Shown one piece after another: positions 26,395-35,319 of a stretch of DNA of 64,000 nucleotides. The translations under genes and the position numbers were made by a program. How positions within the stretch are numbered: the first letter of the stretch is position 1; each line of letters begins with the position of its first letter. The notes beneath the pieces are model-generated. The model was not told where the DNA came from. It did no database searches and saw only the letters and a program-made list of their open reading frames with translations. The DNA is taken from NCBI GenBank assembly GCA_016294165.1, contig JAEDCM010000002.1, positions 32,844 through 96,843 on the forward strand, written 5' to 3'. The stretch comes from Anaeroplasmataceae bacterium. Its GTDB lineage: Bacteria > Bacillota_I > Bacilli_A > Acholeplasmatales > JAEDCM01.

Positions 26395-28494
26395 TTCTAA
26401 TTGTTGAATAAAGCTTTTTCCGCTTGCGTCACTAGGCATTCTAAAATCTCCTCTTGGTGATAGGCTTAATTCAGTGATTTTTGGTCCATCTGGTGAACAT
26501 GATCTTTTGAATTGATTATTGAAAAATCTTCTTATAAAATGAATAAACCATTTTCTAATTGTTTCTTCATCATACTCATTTTTGAAGGTTTCTTTTGTGA
26601 TAAAGAAGACCTTATTTACATCAAGCTTGTGATATATAAAATGATATAAGAAGAAATCATGTAATACATATGGGCCAATAACATCTTCGGTTATTTGAAC
26701 AATTTTTCCTTCTTCAGGTGGAAGAAGTTCAGGAGAAATTGGGGTATCAAGAATATCTAAAAGAATGTCTTTGATTTCTGGATATACATCAGATAGATGA
26801 TAAGTCATCTCTTTAATCAATGTCTTTGGAATAGAACAGTTTAAGTTATACATTGACATTTGATCTCCATTATATGTTGACCACCCTAAGGCAATTTCAC
26901 TTAAATCACCAGTTCCAATTACAATTCCTTTTACCTTATTAGAGTAATCCATTAGGACTTGCGTTCTTTCTCTTGCTTGCGAGTTTTCAAAAGCGATGCT
27001 TTGGTCTTCTTTGGAAATGTTTAAATCTAATAAGTGCTGATCTACAGATTTTTTGATATCAATTGTTTGAAGATGAACTTTTAAGTTTTCACACATTAAG
27101 GTTGCATTATCTTTGGTTCTGCTTGTTGTTCCGAAGCATGGAAGGGTTATGGCGTGGATGTTTTTTCTAGGTAACTTCATGTTGTCAAAGGCTTTCACAC
27201 ATGCAAGAAGGGCAATTGTTGAATCTAATCCACCCGAAACACCGATTACGATGTCTTTACAACCTATTTGTATTAATCTTCTTTCTAAGGCTTTTGCTTG
27301 CATTAGATGAATTTTTAAAATTTCATTTTTGGAATTGTTAGGGCTTATAAATGGATATTTTTGATATTCTCTAGTTAATGTATTATTCATAATTCCGCAT
27401 GAAAAATCAATTATTTGATAAGATGTTTTATTTCTTTCGTAATTATAATTTAATCTTCTTTCGATAATTATTCGATCGATATCGATTTCTGAATAAATCT
27501 CCGATTCATCAAATAATGTGCTTTCTTTTAAAATACCATCGGGTTCACAAATAATGTTGTGACCTGAAAATAATAAATCAGCTGATGATTCATTATATGA
27601 AGAAGAAGCATAAATATATCCGATTTTGCTTCGATAACTTGTTGTTTTTACTAGTTCACGTCTAATATTTTCTTTACCTACAGTTTCATTACTACTTGAT
27701 AAATTACAAATGATGGTTGCGCCTAATTGTGATAATATGCTGCTTCTTGGAATATTTACCCACATGTCTTCACATATTTCAACACCAATGACTTCATTTG
27801 TGTATTTGCTGTTTCTAAATAATAGGTTATTTGAGAAAGGGTATAGGTTGTCATTGATTTGAATTTGGGCAATATAGTTTAGATTAAATTCCTCGAAATA
27901 ACGTTTTTCATAAAATTCGTTGTAATTTGGAATATTTGTTTTAGGGACAACCCCGAGAATTTGTCCTTTAAAGGCACAAATGGCACAATTATATAGTTTA
28001 TCTTGAAAGGTTAAGGGAGCACCAAAGGTGTAAAATGCTTCGACATCCCTGGTTTTAATCATTATTTCATCAATCGCTTTTTGAACATTTTTTAAAAGTG
28101 AATCGGATAAAAGCATATCACAACAAGAATAAGATGATAATGCTAATTCTGGTAAAACAATTATTTTGGCATTATTTTTATATGCCTTATTGATTTGTTC
28201 GATTATTTTGTTTTTATTATGATCTACATCACTAATTTTGCATTGAAAATTACTAGCGCATACTTTAATAAATCCGTTATTTTTTTCCTGAACTTCAATT
28301 TTTCTTGAATATAATCGAGGGGTACTTTCTAATTCAATTTCATTTTTTCCTAAATTCTCATAACATTCATCGGACATGATGACTAAATCGGAATAACCGT
28401 TTTTGGTAATAAAGATTGGCTTGCCATATAGGTGACAATATTTGGATATTTCATTGGTATTTCTTAATTCTTTGATTGGAATTATTTTTTTCAT
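26374..28494 (-). CDS. nadE: Glutamine-dependent NAD+ synthetase with N-terminal Phd/YefM-like domain
   Basis: This protein of about 706 residues makes NAD from deamido-NAD, ATP and ammonia taken from Gln. Residues 1-48 (IPIKELRNTNEISKYC, then GKPIFITKNGYSDLVIM) match the Phd/YefM antitoxin fold. A linker leads to a nitrilase domain with the triad E116, K185 and C241 (LPELAL, VPKTN, EICEDMW). The synthetase domain follows, with the PP-loop GVSGGLDSTIAL and GTGDLSEIALGW. I chose the ATG at 28494, which has AGAGGTG upstream; an earlier in-frame ATG at 28512 sits at the -10 box. No in-frame start exists between the two parts, so the fusion is real in this sequence. Standard family members lack the first 70 residues. 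Confidence 0.93.
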   Translation of the reverse strand: MKKIIPIKELRNTNEISKYCHLYGKPIFITKNGYSDLVIMSDECYENLGKNEIELESTPRLYSRKIEVQEKNNGFIKVCASNFQCKISDVDHNKNKIIEQINKAYKNNAKIIVLPELALSSYSCCDMLLSDSLLKNVQKAIDEIMIKTRDVEAFYTFGAPLTFQDKLYNCAICAFKGQILGVVPKTNIPNYNEFYEKRYFEEFNLNYIAQIQINDNLYPFSNNLLFRNSKYTNEVIGVEICEDMWVNIPRSSILSQLGATIICNLSSSNETVGKENIRRELVKTTSYRSKIGYIYASSSYNESSADLLFSGHNIICEPDGILKESTLFDESEIYSEIDIDRIIIERRLNYNYERNKTSYQIIDFSCGIMNNTLTREYQKYPFISPNNSKNEILKIHLMQAKALERRLIQIGCKDIVIGVSGGLDSTIALLACVKAFDNMKLPRKNIHAITLPCFGTTSRTKDNATLMCENLKVHLQTIDIKKSVDQHLLDLNISKEDQSIAFENSQARERTQVLMDYSNKVKGIVIGTGDLSEIALGWSTYNGDQMSMYNLNCSIPKTLIKEMTYHLSDVYPEIKDILLDILDTPISPELLPPEEGKIVQITEDVIGPYVLHDFFLYHFIYHKLDVNKVFFITKETFKNEYDEETIRKWFIHFIRRFFNNQFKRSCSPDGPKITELSLSPRGDFRMPSDASGKSFIQQLENNKQQA

Positions 28495-28513
28495 TTTAAA
28501 CACCTCTGACATT

Positions 28514-28543
28514 ATTATAGCACAATTATGCTATACTATACAA
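28514..28543 (-). promoter_or_regulatory. Promoter of the Phd-nadE gene
   Basis: On the minus strand TTGTAT (28543-28538), an 18-base spacer and TATAAT (28519-28514) lie about 20 bases before the chosen start. The spacer holds the imperfect palindrome AGCATAATTGTGCT, a candidate autoregulatory operator. Confidence 0.6.
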
Positions 28544-28594
28544 AAATATTAAGCTTTTTAACTATTTGTTATAAAACTACTTTTTTAAAAAAAG

Positions 28595-28623
28595 TAGACA
28601 TACATTTTGTTATTTGATATAAT
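28595..28623 (+). promoter_or_regulatory. Promoter of gltX-proS
   Basis: TAGACA, a 17-base spacer and TATAAT are followed by TGGAGG upstream of the gltX ATG. Confidence 0.75.
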
Positions 28624-28649
28624 AGATTAGTAAAAATGGAGGTTTTATT

Positions 28650-30080
28650 ATGGTAAGAACAAGATTTGCTCCAAGCCCAACGGGGTTTATGCATGTAGGA
28701 AATTTAAGATCTGCTTTATATGCTTATTTATTTGCTAAGCAAAATAAAGGTACATTTATTTTAAGAATTGAAGATACTGACCTTGAAAGGTATGTTGAAG
28801 GGGCAGTAGACGTTATATATGAAACTCTTAAGCAATCAAAAATCAAGGTTGATGAGGGGCCAAATGAAGGTGGAAACTATGGCCCATATGTTCAAAGTGA
28901 GAGAAAGAATGTTTATTTAGAATATGCTTTAAAATTAGTTGAAACCGGTCATGCTTATTATTGTTTCTGTGATAAAGAAAGATTAGAAAGTATTAAGACT
29001 GATAATGGGATTAAGCGTTATGACAAGCATTGTTTAAACCTATCAAAGGAAGAAATTGAGGAAAAATTAAAAAATCATGTTCCATATGTTATCAGACAAA
29101 ATATGCCAACTGAAGGATATTCAGAATTTACAGATATGGTTTTTGGCCATGTTTCAATTCCTAATAATGAACTTGAAGATCAAATTTTAATTAAATCTGA
29201 TGGAATGCCAACATATAATTTTGCTAATGTTATTGATGATCATTTAATGGGAATTACTCATGTTATTCGTGGAAACGAGTATTTAAGTAGTACACCTAAA
29301 TATAATTTGTTATATGAAGCGTTTGGTTGGGAAGTACCTAAGTATATGCATCTTACTCCAATCATGAAGGATGAAACAAGAAAGCTTTCAAAAAGACATG
29401 GTGATGCTAACTTTGATGATTTTATCAATAAGGGTTATCTACCAGAAGCCATAATTAATTATATTGCCCTTGTTGGATGGAGTCCTAAAGGATCTACGCA
29501 AGAAAAATTTACAATGGAAGAATTGATTGAACATTTCAGTGTTGAAGGATTGTCAAAATCGCCTGGTATTTTTGATGAAAACAAGATGCGTTGGTTAAAT
29601 GGTGAATATATTAAAGAACTAAGCTTTGATGATTTTATGAAATATGCTACTCCTTATTTTGAAAAGTCATCAATTAAAGGTCTATATAGTTATGAAAAGT
29701 TTGGAAAACTACTTCAACCTAGAATTGAAATTTTCAGTGAAATCATTGAAAAAGTGGCATTTATTAACGATTTCCATCAAATTCCAAATGAGTTATATTT
29801 CAATAAAAAATTAAAAATTGATGAAGAAAAAGCAATTAAGGTTTTAGAAGAATGTATTCCTGCTTTAGCTAATATTGAATTTACAGAGGATAATCTACAT
29901 GAGGTAATTACTAATGTAGCAACAAAACTTGAATATAAGAGTGGTGTTGTATATACTGTATTACGTATTGCTTTAAGTGCAACTCAAGTAACTCCTGGTG
30001 GATCAGTTGAGATTGCGGACATTTTAGGTAAAGAAGAATCAATGAGAAGATTAGAACTAGCATTAAGCTGGTTAAAATAA
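28650..30080 (+). CDS. gltX: Glutamate--tRNA ligase
   Basis: This 476-residue class I synthetase charges tRNA-Glu. It shows the HIGH-type motif APSPTGFMHVGNLRSALY at the N-terminus, the RIEDTD motif, and the KMSKS-type KLSKRHGD near residue 249. The C-terminal helical anticodon-binding domain is complete. Whether it also misacylates tRNA-Gln depends on a GatCAB not present in this window. It is cotranscribed with proS, 12 bases apart. Confidence 0.97.
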   Translation: MVRTRFAPSPTGFMHVGNLRSALYAYLFAKQNKGTFILRIEDTDLERYVEGAVDVIYETLKQSKIKVDEGPNEGGNYGPYVQSERKNVYLEYALKLVETGHAYYCFCDKERLESIKTDNGIKRYDKHCLNLSKEEIEEKLKNHVPYVIRQNMPTEGYSEFTDMVFGHVSIPNNELEDQILIKSDGMPTYNFANVIDDHLMGITHVIRGNEYLSSTPKYNLLYEAFGWEVPKYMHLTPIMKDETRKLSKRHGDANFDDFINKGYLPEAIINYIALVGWSPKGSTQEKFTMEELIEHFSVEGLSKSPGIFDENKMRWLNGEYIKELSFDDFMKYATPYFEKSSIKGLYSYEKFGKLLQPRIEIFSEIIEKVAFINDFHQIPNELYFNKKLKIDEEKAIKVLEECIPALANIEFTEDNLHEVITNVATKLEYKSGVVYTVLRIALSATQVTPGGSVEIADILGKEESMRRLELALSWLK

Positions 30081-30092
30081 GGATGTGTGATT

Positions 30093-31796
30093 ATGAAAGC
30101 AAGTAGAATGCTTATTTCAACTTTAAAGGAAGCACCAAATGAGGCACAAATTCCAAGTCATATTTTGCTATTAAGAGCAGGTATGATTAGAAAATTAGTG
30201 GCGGGAGTTTATAACTATCTTCCACTTGGATTAAAGGTATTAAATAAGATTGAAAATATTATCAGAGAAGAGATGGATAGAAGTGGTGCTTTAGAAATTC
30301 TTTCATCTGCTGTTCAACCAAAGGAATTATGGGAAGAATCAGGACGTTGGTATAAATATGGCCCTGAGCTAATGCGCTTTAAGGATCGTCATGATCGTGA
30401 GTTCTGCTTAGGACCAACGCATGAGGAAATTTTTACTGATTTAGCCAAAAATCTTGTAAAGTCATATAAAACATTACCAGTTAACTTATATCAAATTCAA
30501 ACAAAATATCGTGATGAATTAAGACCTAGATTTGGATTAATGCGTGGTCGTGAATTCATCATGAAGGATTCATATAGCTTTGATTTAGATGAGGCTGGTT
30601 TAGAAGAATCATATAAAATTATGTATGATACTTATAAGAGAATTTTTGATCGTTTAGGAATTAACTACAAGATAGTTTTAGCAGATACTGGTGCTATTGG
30701 AGGTAATGGATCTCATCAATTTATGGCATTAAGTGAAGTTGGAGAATCAAATATTGTATATTGTGATGATTGTCATTATGCAGCAGATGAGGAGAAAGCT
30801 ATTGCTGTAGCAGAGATTGCAGAGGATGAAGCGTTATTAGAATTAGCAAGTGTCGATACTCCAAAACAAAAAACAATTGAAGAAGTATCTTCATTCTTAA
30901 ATATTAGTCCGAAAAAGGTTGTTAAGGCGGTATGTTATCGTGAGACTACAAATAATGAAACAGTTATTGTTTTAGTTCGTGGTGATCGTGAGGTAAACGA
31001 GATTAAAGTAATCAATGCACTAAATACTGCTGAGGCATTCTTCAGAATGGCTACTGATGAGGAAATCATTGAAATTGGTTGTATACCGGGATTTATCGGT
31101 CCTGTTGGAATTAATGCAAAGATACTTATGGATCAAGAGGTTGCGTTAATGAAAAACATGGTTACAGGTGCTAATGCTAAAGATAAGCATTTAGTAAATG
31201 TCAATGTTGGACGTGATTTCAATGCCACAGTTATTGATTGTCGTAATGCCGTTGCCGGTGATAGATGTCCAGTTTGCGGTAAAGAGATGAAGGTTGAGCG
31301 TGGTATTGAGGTTGGTCAAATCTTTAAGCTTCAAACAAAATATTCAAGCGCAATGGATTGTACATATATCAATCAAGATGGAAAAAATGTTCCAATGGTA
31401 ATGGGATGTTATGGTATTGGTGTTACTAGAACAATGTCATCTATTATTGAGCAATATCATGATGAATTTGGAATTAAATGGCCAATGAACATTGCTCCAT
31501 ATCATGCAGTTATTGTTCCAATCAATTACAATGATGTTGAGCAAAGCAAATTAGCTAATAATATTTATAGTCAATTACTGGGAACAAAGGTTGAAGTTAT
31601 TTTAGATGATCGTGATGCTAAGCCAGGATTTAAATTTAAAGATTGGGAATTAATTGGTATTCCTTATATGATTATATGTGGCCGTCGTTCTGTGGAAGGA
31701 ATAGTTGAACTTAAAAATCGTATGACTAACGAAAAGGTTGAGGTAACCTTTGAAGAAGCTGTTAAAGTAGTAAAAGAAGCTGTAAATAATATTTAA
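30093..31796 (+). CDS. proS: Proline--tRNA ligase (bacterial type with editing domain)
   Basis: This class II synthetase of about 567 residues charges tRNA-Pro. Motif 2 is visible in TKYRDELRPRFGLMRGREFIMKD and motif 3 in CYGIGVTRTMSSIIEQ. The inserted editing domain (about residues 230-390; ISPKKVVKAVCYRE, VRGDREVNEIKV) identifies the bacterial ProRS type. I chose the ATG at 30093 over a GTG six bases earlier because AAGGATG lies at better spacing. Confidence 0.97.
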   Translation: MKASRMLISTLKEAPNEAQIPSHILLLRAGMIRKLVAGVYNYLPLGLKVLNKIENIIREEMDRSGALEILSSAVQPKELWEESGRWYKYGPELMRFKDRHDREFCLGPTHEEIFTDLAKNLVKSYKTLPVNLYQIQTKYRDELRPRFGLMRGREFIMKDSYSFDLDEAGLEESYKIMYDTYKRIFDRLGINYKIVLADTGAIGGNGSHQFMALSEVGESNIVYCDDCHYAADEEKAIAVAEIAEDEALLELASVDTPKQKTIEEVSSFLNISPKKVVKAVCYRETTNNETVIVLVRGDREVNEIKVINALNTAEAFFRMATDEEIIEIGCIPGFIGPVGINAKILMDQEVALMKNMVTGANAKDKHLVNVNVGRDFNATVIDCRNAVAGDRCPVCGKEMKVERGIEVGQIFKLQTKYSSAMDCTYINQDGKNVPMVMGCYGIGVTRTMSSIIEQYHDEFGIKWPMNIAPYHAVIVPINYNDVEQSKLANNIYSQLLGTKVEVILDDRDAKPGFKFKDWELIGIPYMIICGRRSVEGIVELKNRMTNEKVEVTFEEAVKVVKEAVNNI

Positions 31797-31805
31797 TCGT
31801 TAAAG

Positions 31806-31831
31806 GCCTATATGTACATATAGGCTTTTTT
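31806..31831 (+). terminator. Intrinsic terminator of gltX-proS
   Basis: A perfect 8-bp stem GCCTATAT/ATATAGGC with a GTAC loop is followed by six T. Confidence 0.88.
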
Positions 31832-31848
31832 AGAAAAAAGGTGGATTT

Positions 31849-32205
31849 ATGGATCAATTAAATAAAATGATTAATAAAAGAAAAAAGGTTAAAGGAATTA
31901 TAATGGGAATTATAATTTTAATAAGCTTGTTTTTATTGGTATTTGGGATTATTATTTTGGCATATAATTATGATAAGTATACGATGATAGCTGGTATTCT
32001 TTTCATCTTTTTTGCGATAATGTTTGGGGCGTTTGCCTATATTATATGGAAATATGTGGATTGTAATAAACTATATAATGATAATAAATATAAGAATATA
32101 AACAATAAAGTTGTTAATTATGGAATCAGCCAAGATGACATAAATGATAAGGTATTAGAACTTAAGAAACAAATTGATGAAATAAAGAAAAAAAATAATA
32201 TTTAA
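31849..32205 (+). CDS. Small two-TM membrane protein with coiled-coil tail
   Basis: This 118-residue protein of unknown function has a basic N-terminus (KRKKVKG), two hydrophobic helices (about 15-38 and 46-68) and a C-terminal heptad-like helix (INDKVLELKKQIDEIKKKNN). It begins with AAAAGGTGG upstream, right after the proS terminator. I do not recognise a family. Confidence 0.65.
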   Translation: MDQLNKMINKRKKVKGIIMGIIILISLFLLVFGIIILAYNYDKYTMIAGILFIFFAIMFGAFAYIIWKYVDCNKLYNDNKYKNINNKVVNYGISQDDINDKVLELKKQIDEIKKKNNI

Positions 32206-32208
32206 TGC

Positions 32209-32237
32209 TTGCTTTTTAATTACTAGAGGACTATAAT
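32209..32237 (+). promoter_or_regulatory. Promoter of the antiporter gene
   Basis: TTGCTT, a 17-base spacer and TATAAT lie 28 bases before the ATG. Confidence 0.75.
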
Positions 32238-32265
32238 CTAATTTGTTGAGAAGAAGGTGGAGCAT

Positions 32266-33561
32266 ATGATTTTCTTTGAATCTATGAGCGGAAGTTCAGA
32301 AGTTTTATTAGCATTATCTCTAATTTTAGTTAGTGGTATGGTTTTAGGTAAAATTGCGGAGATGTTAAAAATTCCAGCAATTACTGGTTATATTGTTGCA
32401 GGAGTTATATTAGGTTCTAGTGTTACAGGAGTTATTAATGATGATTTAATTGCATCATTTAAAATTATTTCTAATGTGGCTTTAGGATTTATAGCTTTTA
32501 CAATTGGTGAAGAATTATGGTTGCCAAAGCTTAAAAAGAGTGGGAAAACGATTATAATTATCACATTAGCGCAAGCACTTACAACCGTTATAGTGGTGTT
32601 GATTACATTGTTAGTATTCCAACAAGAATTATGGTTAGCTTTAATTTTAGCGGCTATTGCGACTGCTACTGCACCAGCACCAATTATGATGATTGTGAAG
32701 AAGTATCGATCTAAAGGTCCTGTTACGGATACATTAATTCCAGTGGTTGGAATCGATGATGCTATCGGTATTGTTGTCTTTGGTGTTTGCTTATCAGTCG
32801 GTAAATCATTAGCAGGTAGCGGTGATTTAACAGTGGAAAGTGCGCTATTAGAACCTTTAAAAGAACTAGTATTATCAATTGTTGTTGGAAGTGCAATTGG
32901 GTTAGTATTTGGCGTTATTATGCGATTAATTAATAAATATGATTATAAAGATCGTAGTGAAGGTTTTTTGGTCGCAAGCATTATTGCCGTATTGTTTAGC
33001 GTTGCAATTGCTGATTATTGGCATTTATCAAGTATCTTAACACCAATGCTTGTTGGTTTAATATTTACAAATATGGTTAATAAGGATACATATAAAACAA
33101 GTAGTAAATCTTTAGATGCATTTACTCCTCCAATTATGGTTATTTTCTTCACTCTTGCAGGTGCAGAATTAAAGTTAGAAGTATTATTAAGTGCGGGAGC
33201 AATTGGAATATTATATGTTATTGGTCGTTCAATTGGAAAAATGTCTGGTGCTTTCCTAGGTTCTTGTATGGTTGGAGCTGATCCGATGATTAAAAAATAT
33301 TTAGGACCAGCATTATTACCGCAAGGTGGAGTTGAAATTGGATTAGTTATGGTTGCTGTTTCAGCTTTACCAGCTGAAGAAGGATTGTTAATTCAAACAG
33401 TAGTTTTAGCGGCAATTTTAGTGTATGAAATTGTTGGACCAGTATTGACAAAGATTGTATTAACTAAGGCTGGCGAAATTGAAGCTGGTTCATCACCTAG
33501 ACTTTTAGTTCATGATATTATGGATGAAATAAAGGCTAAAGAAAAACAAACAAAAGAATAA
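32266..33561 (+). CDS. Cation:proton antiporter (CPA2/Kef-type)
   Basis: This membrane protein of about 431 residues has 12-13 hydrophobic segments. It carries the CPA2 pattern: LKIPAITGYIVAGVILG in the first helices, ATATAPAPIMMIVKKY, and VVGIDDAIGIVVFG, where the IDDA pair corresponds to ion-binding acids. QGGVEIGLVM lies near the end. No TrkA-N regulatory domain follows. It should exchange Na+ or K+ for H+; the exact ion is unknown. I chose the ATG at 32266 with AAGGTGG upstream; the frame reaches back nine bases to a GTG within that site. Confidence 0.85.
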   Translation: MIFFESMSGSSEVLLALSLILVSGMVLGKIAEMLKIPAITGYIVAGVILGSSVTGVINDDLIASFKIISNVALGFIAFTIGEELWLPKLKKSGKTIIIITLAQALTTVIVVLITLLVFQQELWLALILAAIATATAPAPIMMIVKKYRSKGPVTDTLIPVVGIDDAIGIVVFGVCLSVGKSLAGSGDLTVESALLEPLKELVLSIVVGSAIGLVFGVIMRLINKYDYKDRSEGFLVASIIAVLFSVAIADYWHLSSILTPMLVGLIFTNMVNKDTYKTSSKSLDAFTPPIMVIFFTLAGAELKLEVLLSAGAIGILYVIGRSIGKMSGAFLGSCMVGADPMIKKYLGPALLPQGGVEIGLVMVAVSALPAEEGLLIQTVVLAAILVYEIVGPVLTKIVLTKAGEIEAGSSPRLLVHDIMDEIKAKEKQTKE

Positions 33562-33598
33562 AAAATAGTGCTTTAGAAAACTAAAGCACTATTTTTTT
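33561..33598. terminator. Bidirectional terminator between antiporter and YidD-MnmM genes
   Basis: A 16-bp perfect stem (33561-33576/33581-33596) with an AAAA loop has A and T tails on opposite sides. It contains the stop codon of the minus-strand gene. Confidence 0.88.
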
Positions 33599-34302
33599 AT
33601 AACAATAAGTTTTTCTTGATTTTTAAATTTATCATATAAATCATATTTAATATCTTTAAATTCTTCAAGTACAGCATTGTATTCTTCAATTCCACCCTCG
33701 TGCTTGGTGTAAGCACAAACAATTAAAATTCCACCATCTTCTAATAGGTTATAGCATTTTTTAATAGCCTTACTTGAGGTGTAATCTTGAGTTTTGATTT
33801 TTTTATTACTACCTGGAAGAAATCCTAAATTGAAAACAGCTAGATTAGCTTTTTCTACGTATTGATCAATATTATTAAAATCATCTAAATATAAACTAAC
33901 ATTATTGATATAATACATTTTTTCTTTGGTTCTTTTGATGGCTAATTCTTGAATATCAAAGGAATATACATGTTTGAAGTGTTCAGATAAGAAGATAGTG
34001 TCGTGCCCATTTCCGCATGTGGCGTCGATGGCAATCTCTCCTTTATTTTTTTTGATGATTTTATGATATTTTTTTACAACTTTTGAGTATTTCATGGGAA
34101 CCGGATCATACATTGGCTTAAATAATCGGTTACATTTTAATAGCCTTTTAAACGTTAACCATGATGCATAGAAGAAATTGAATCTTGTATAGGCCTCCTT
34201 AGCATATTGGGAACAAGTAGGCCTATGACGACATTTCTTATCCATTCCTGGAGATACCTTTTTTTGATAAAAATCAATTAATTTAAGCATTAGCTTTCTC
34301 AT
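33589..34302 (-). CDS. Fusion of YidD (membrane insertion efficiency factor) and MnmM/YtqB methyltransferase
   Basis: This 237-residue protein has two recognisable halves. Residues 1-70 form a complete YidD unit: LIDFYQKKVSPGMDKKCRHR, PTCSQYAKEAYTRF, ASWLTFKRLLKCN and DPVP, with all three conserved Cys. YidD helps membrane protein insertion with YidC. Residues about 85-237 form a Rossmann methyltransferase of the YtqB/MnmM type: IAIDATCGNGHDTIFLSE, VYSFDIQELAI, VFNLGFLPGSNK and a C-terminal YDLYDKFKNQEKLIVIKK. MnmM methylates the aminomethyl group of wobble uridine in Bacillus tRNA. I see no internal start, so the two are made as one chain. The two activities are normally separate proteins. 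Confidence 0.88.
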   Translation of the reverse strand: MRKLMLKLIDFYQKKVSPGMDKKCRHRPTCSQYAKEAYTRFNFFYASWLTFKRLLKCNRLFKPMYDPVPMKYSKVVKKYHKIIKKNKGEIAIDATCGNGHDTIFLSEHFKHVYSFDIQELAIKRTKEKMYYINNVSLYLDDFNNIDQYVEKANLAVFNLGFLPGSNKKIKTQDYTSSKAIKKCYNLLEDGGILIVCAYTKHEGGIEEYNAVLEEFKDIKYDLYDKFKNQEKLIVIKK

Positions 34303-34371
34303 AAAATCACTTCCATATATATCTTAACATAATTTTTTAAAAATACCATAAAATAAATGCAAGGTGAGATG

Positions 34372-34899
34372 ATGGCATATTATTTATTATTGTTAATATT
34401 GTTTGTTAATGTTGGGATGGAAGTAAAAAATATTAAAGATGAAACATCATTTGGATTAAATATATTTGGGTTTAAGTTTAATTTAGATAAAATTTTTTAT
34501 AATAATGTTAAGCCACAAGGATTTAAACTAGAAAGTGTTAAAAAATCTCTTGATAATGCTGTTTTATGGAAAAATTCTTTTTTTAAAATATTAACAAAAA
34601 CTAAGATAAAAAGCTTGCATATTAGGAGTTACTATTTGATTGATGGTAATATTAGTGATGCTTTTAAATATGTGATGAATATGAATTATATAAATGCAAT
34701 AAAGAACACTTTAAGGTATTATTGTTATAGTATTAAGAATGAGAATTATGAGAACATATTTACCAATGATAAAGAATTTGATATTGATTTTAGATGTATA
34801 TTTAAAATCTCTTTTGGGAATATTATTATCATAGGTTTGATGATTTTGATTAAATATATTGGAGGTAAAAATGGAAAGCCAAGTAGAAGGAATGCTTAG
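34372..34899 (+). CDS. ytfI: DUF2953-like (YtfI) sporulation-locus protein
   Basis: This product of about 175 residues has an N-terminal hydrophobic helix (AYYLLLLILFVNVGM) and a C-terminal one (IIIIGLMILIKYIGG). Between them is a basic, Tyr/Asn-rich soluble part. The sequence itself is weakly diagnostic; the call rests on overlap with gerW, the same ytfI-ytfJ order as in Bacillus. Possible starts are 34357, 34369 and 34372; AAGGTGAG favours the last. It overlaps gerW by 29 bases. Confidence 0.6.
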   Translation: MAYYLLLLILFVNVGMEVKNIKDETSFGLNIFGFKFNLDKIFYNNVKPQGFKLESVKKSLDNAVLWKNSFFKILTKTKIKSLHIRSYYLIDGNISDAFKYVMNMNYINAIKNTLRYYCYSIKNENYENIFTNDKEFDIDFRCIFKISFGNIIIIGLMILIKYIGGKNGKPSRRNA

Positions 34900-35221
34900 G
34901 ATGTCTTTGGAAAATATTAAAAATTTAATTGATGTGAATACCGTTGTCGGTAATCCCATCATAACAAACAGTCAAACGGTGATTCCGATATCTAAGGTAA
35001 AGGTGGGATTTGCGAGTGGTGGAACGGATTTTAAAGCTGTAAAAAATGAAGCTAATCCCTTTGGTGGTGGAACTGGTGGGGCAATCAATATCATTCCTGT
35101 TGCTTTTTTAGTTCTAACCGAAGATGATGTTAAGGTTTTGCATTTAGCAAACAATACCCATATTTATGAGAAAATAATTGATAAAATTCCTAATGTTTCT
35201 AAGAACAAAGAAAGTCAGTGA
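34871..35221 (+). CDS. gerW: Spore protein GerW (YtfJ)
   Basis: This 116-residue GerW/YtfJ-family protein contains VEGMLRMSLENIKNLID, NTVVGNPI, the hallmark VIPISKVKVGFASGGTD and GGGTGGAINIIPVAFLV. In Bacillus it is spore-associated and needed for germination with Ala. I chose the ATG at 34871, just after GGAGGT; the open frame extends to a TTG that overlaps that site. A terminator follows at once. It is further evidence for sporulation. Confidence 0.93.
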   Translation: MESQVEGMLRMSLENIKNLIDVNTVVGNPIITNSQTVIPISKVKVGFASGGTDFKAVKNEANPFGGGTGGAINIIPVAFLVLTEDDVKVLHLANNTHIYEKIIDKIPNVSKNKESQ

Positions 35222-35232
35222 GCTTTCTTTTT
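35207..35232 (+). terminator. Intrinsic terminator after gerW
   Basis: The stem AAAGAAAG/CTTTCTTT with an 8-base loop overlaps the gerW stop and leads into TT-G-T-rich sequence. The U-tract is short. Confidence 0.6.
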
Positions 35233-35273
35233 GTATTTATGCTGATAGTTTTATTGTTCAGATGCTCTTTTTG

Positions 35274-35302
35274 TTTACAACAAAAACATTTTGTAGTATA
35301 AT
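35274..35302 (+). promoter_or_regulatory. Promoter of ytxK-ackA
   Basis: TTTACA, a 17-base spacer and TATAAT lie upstream of the ytxK-like gene. Confidence 0.8.
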
Positions 35303-35319
35303 TAAAAGGGTGGTTTTAT

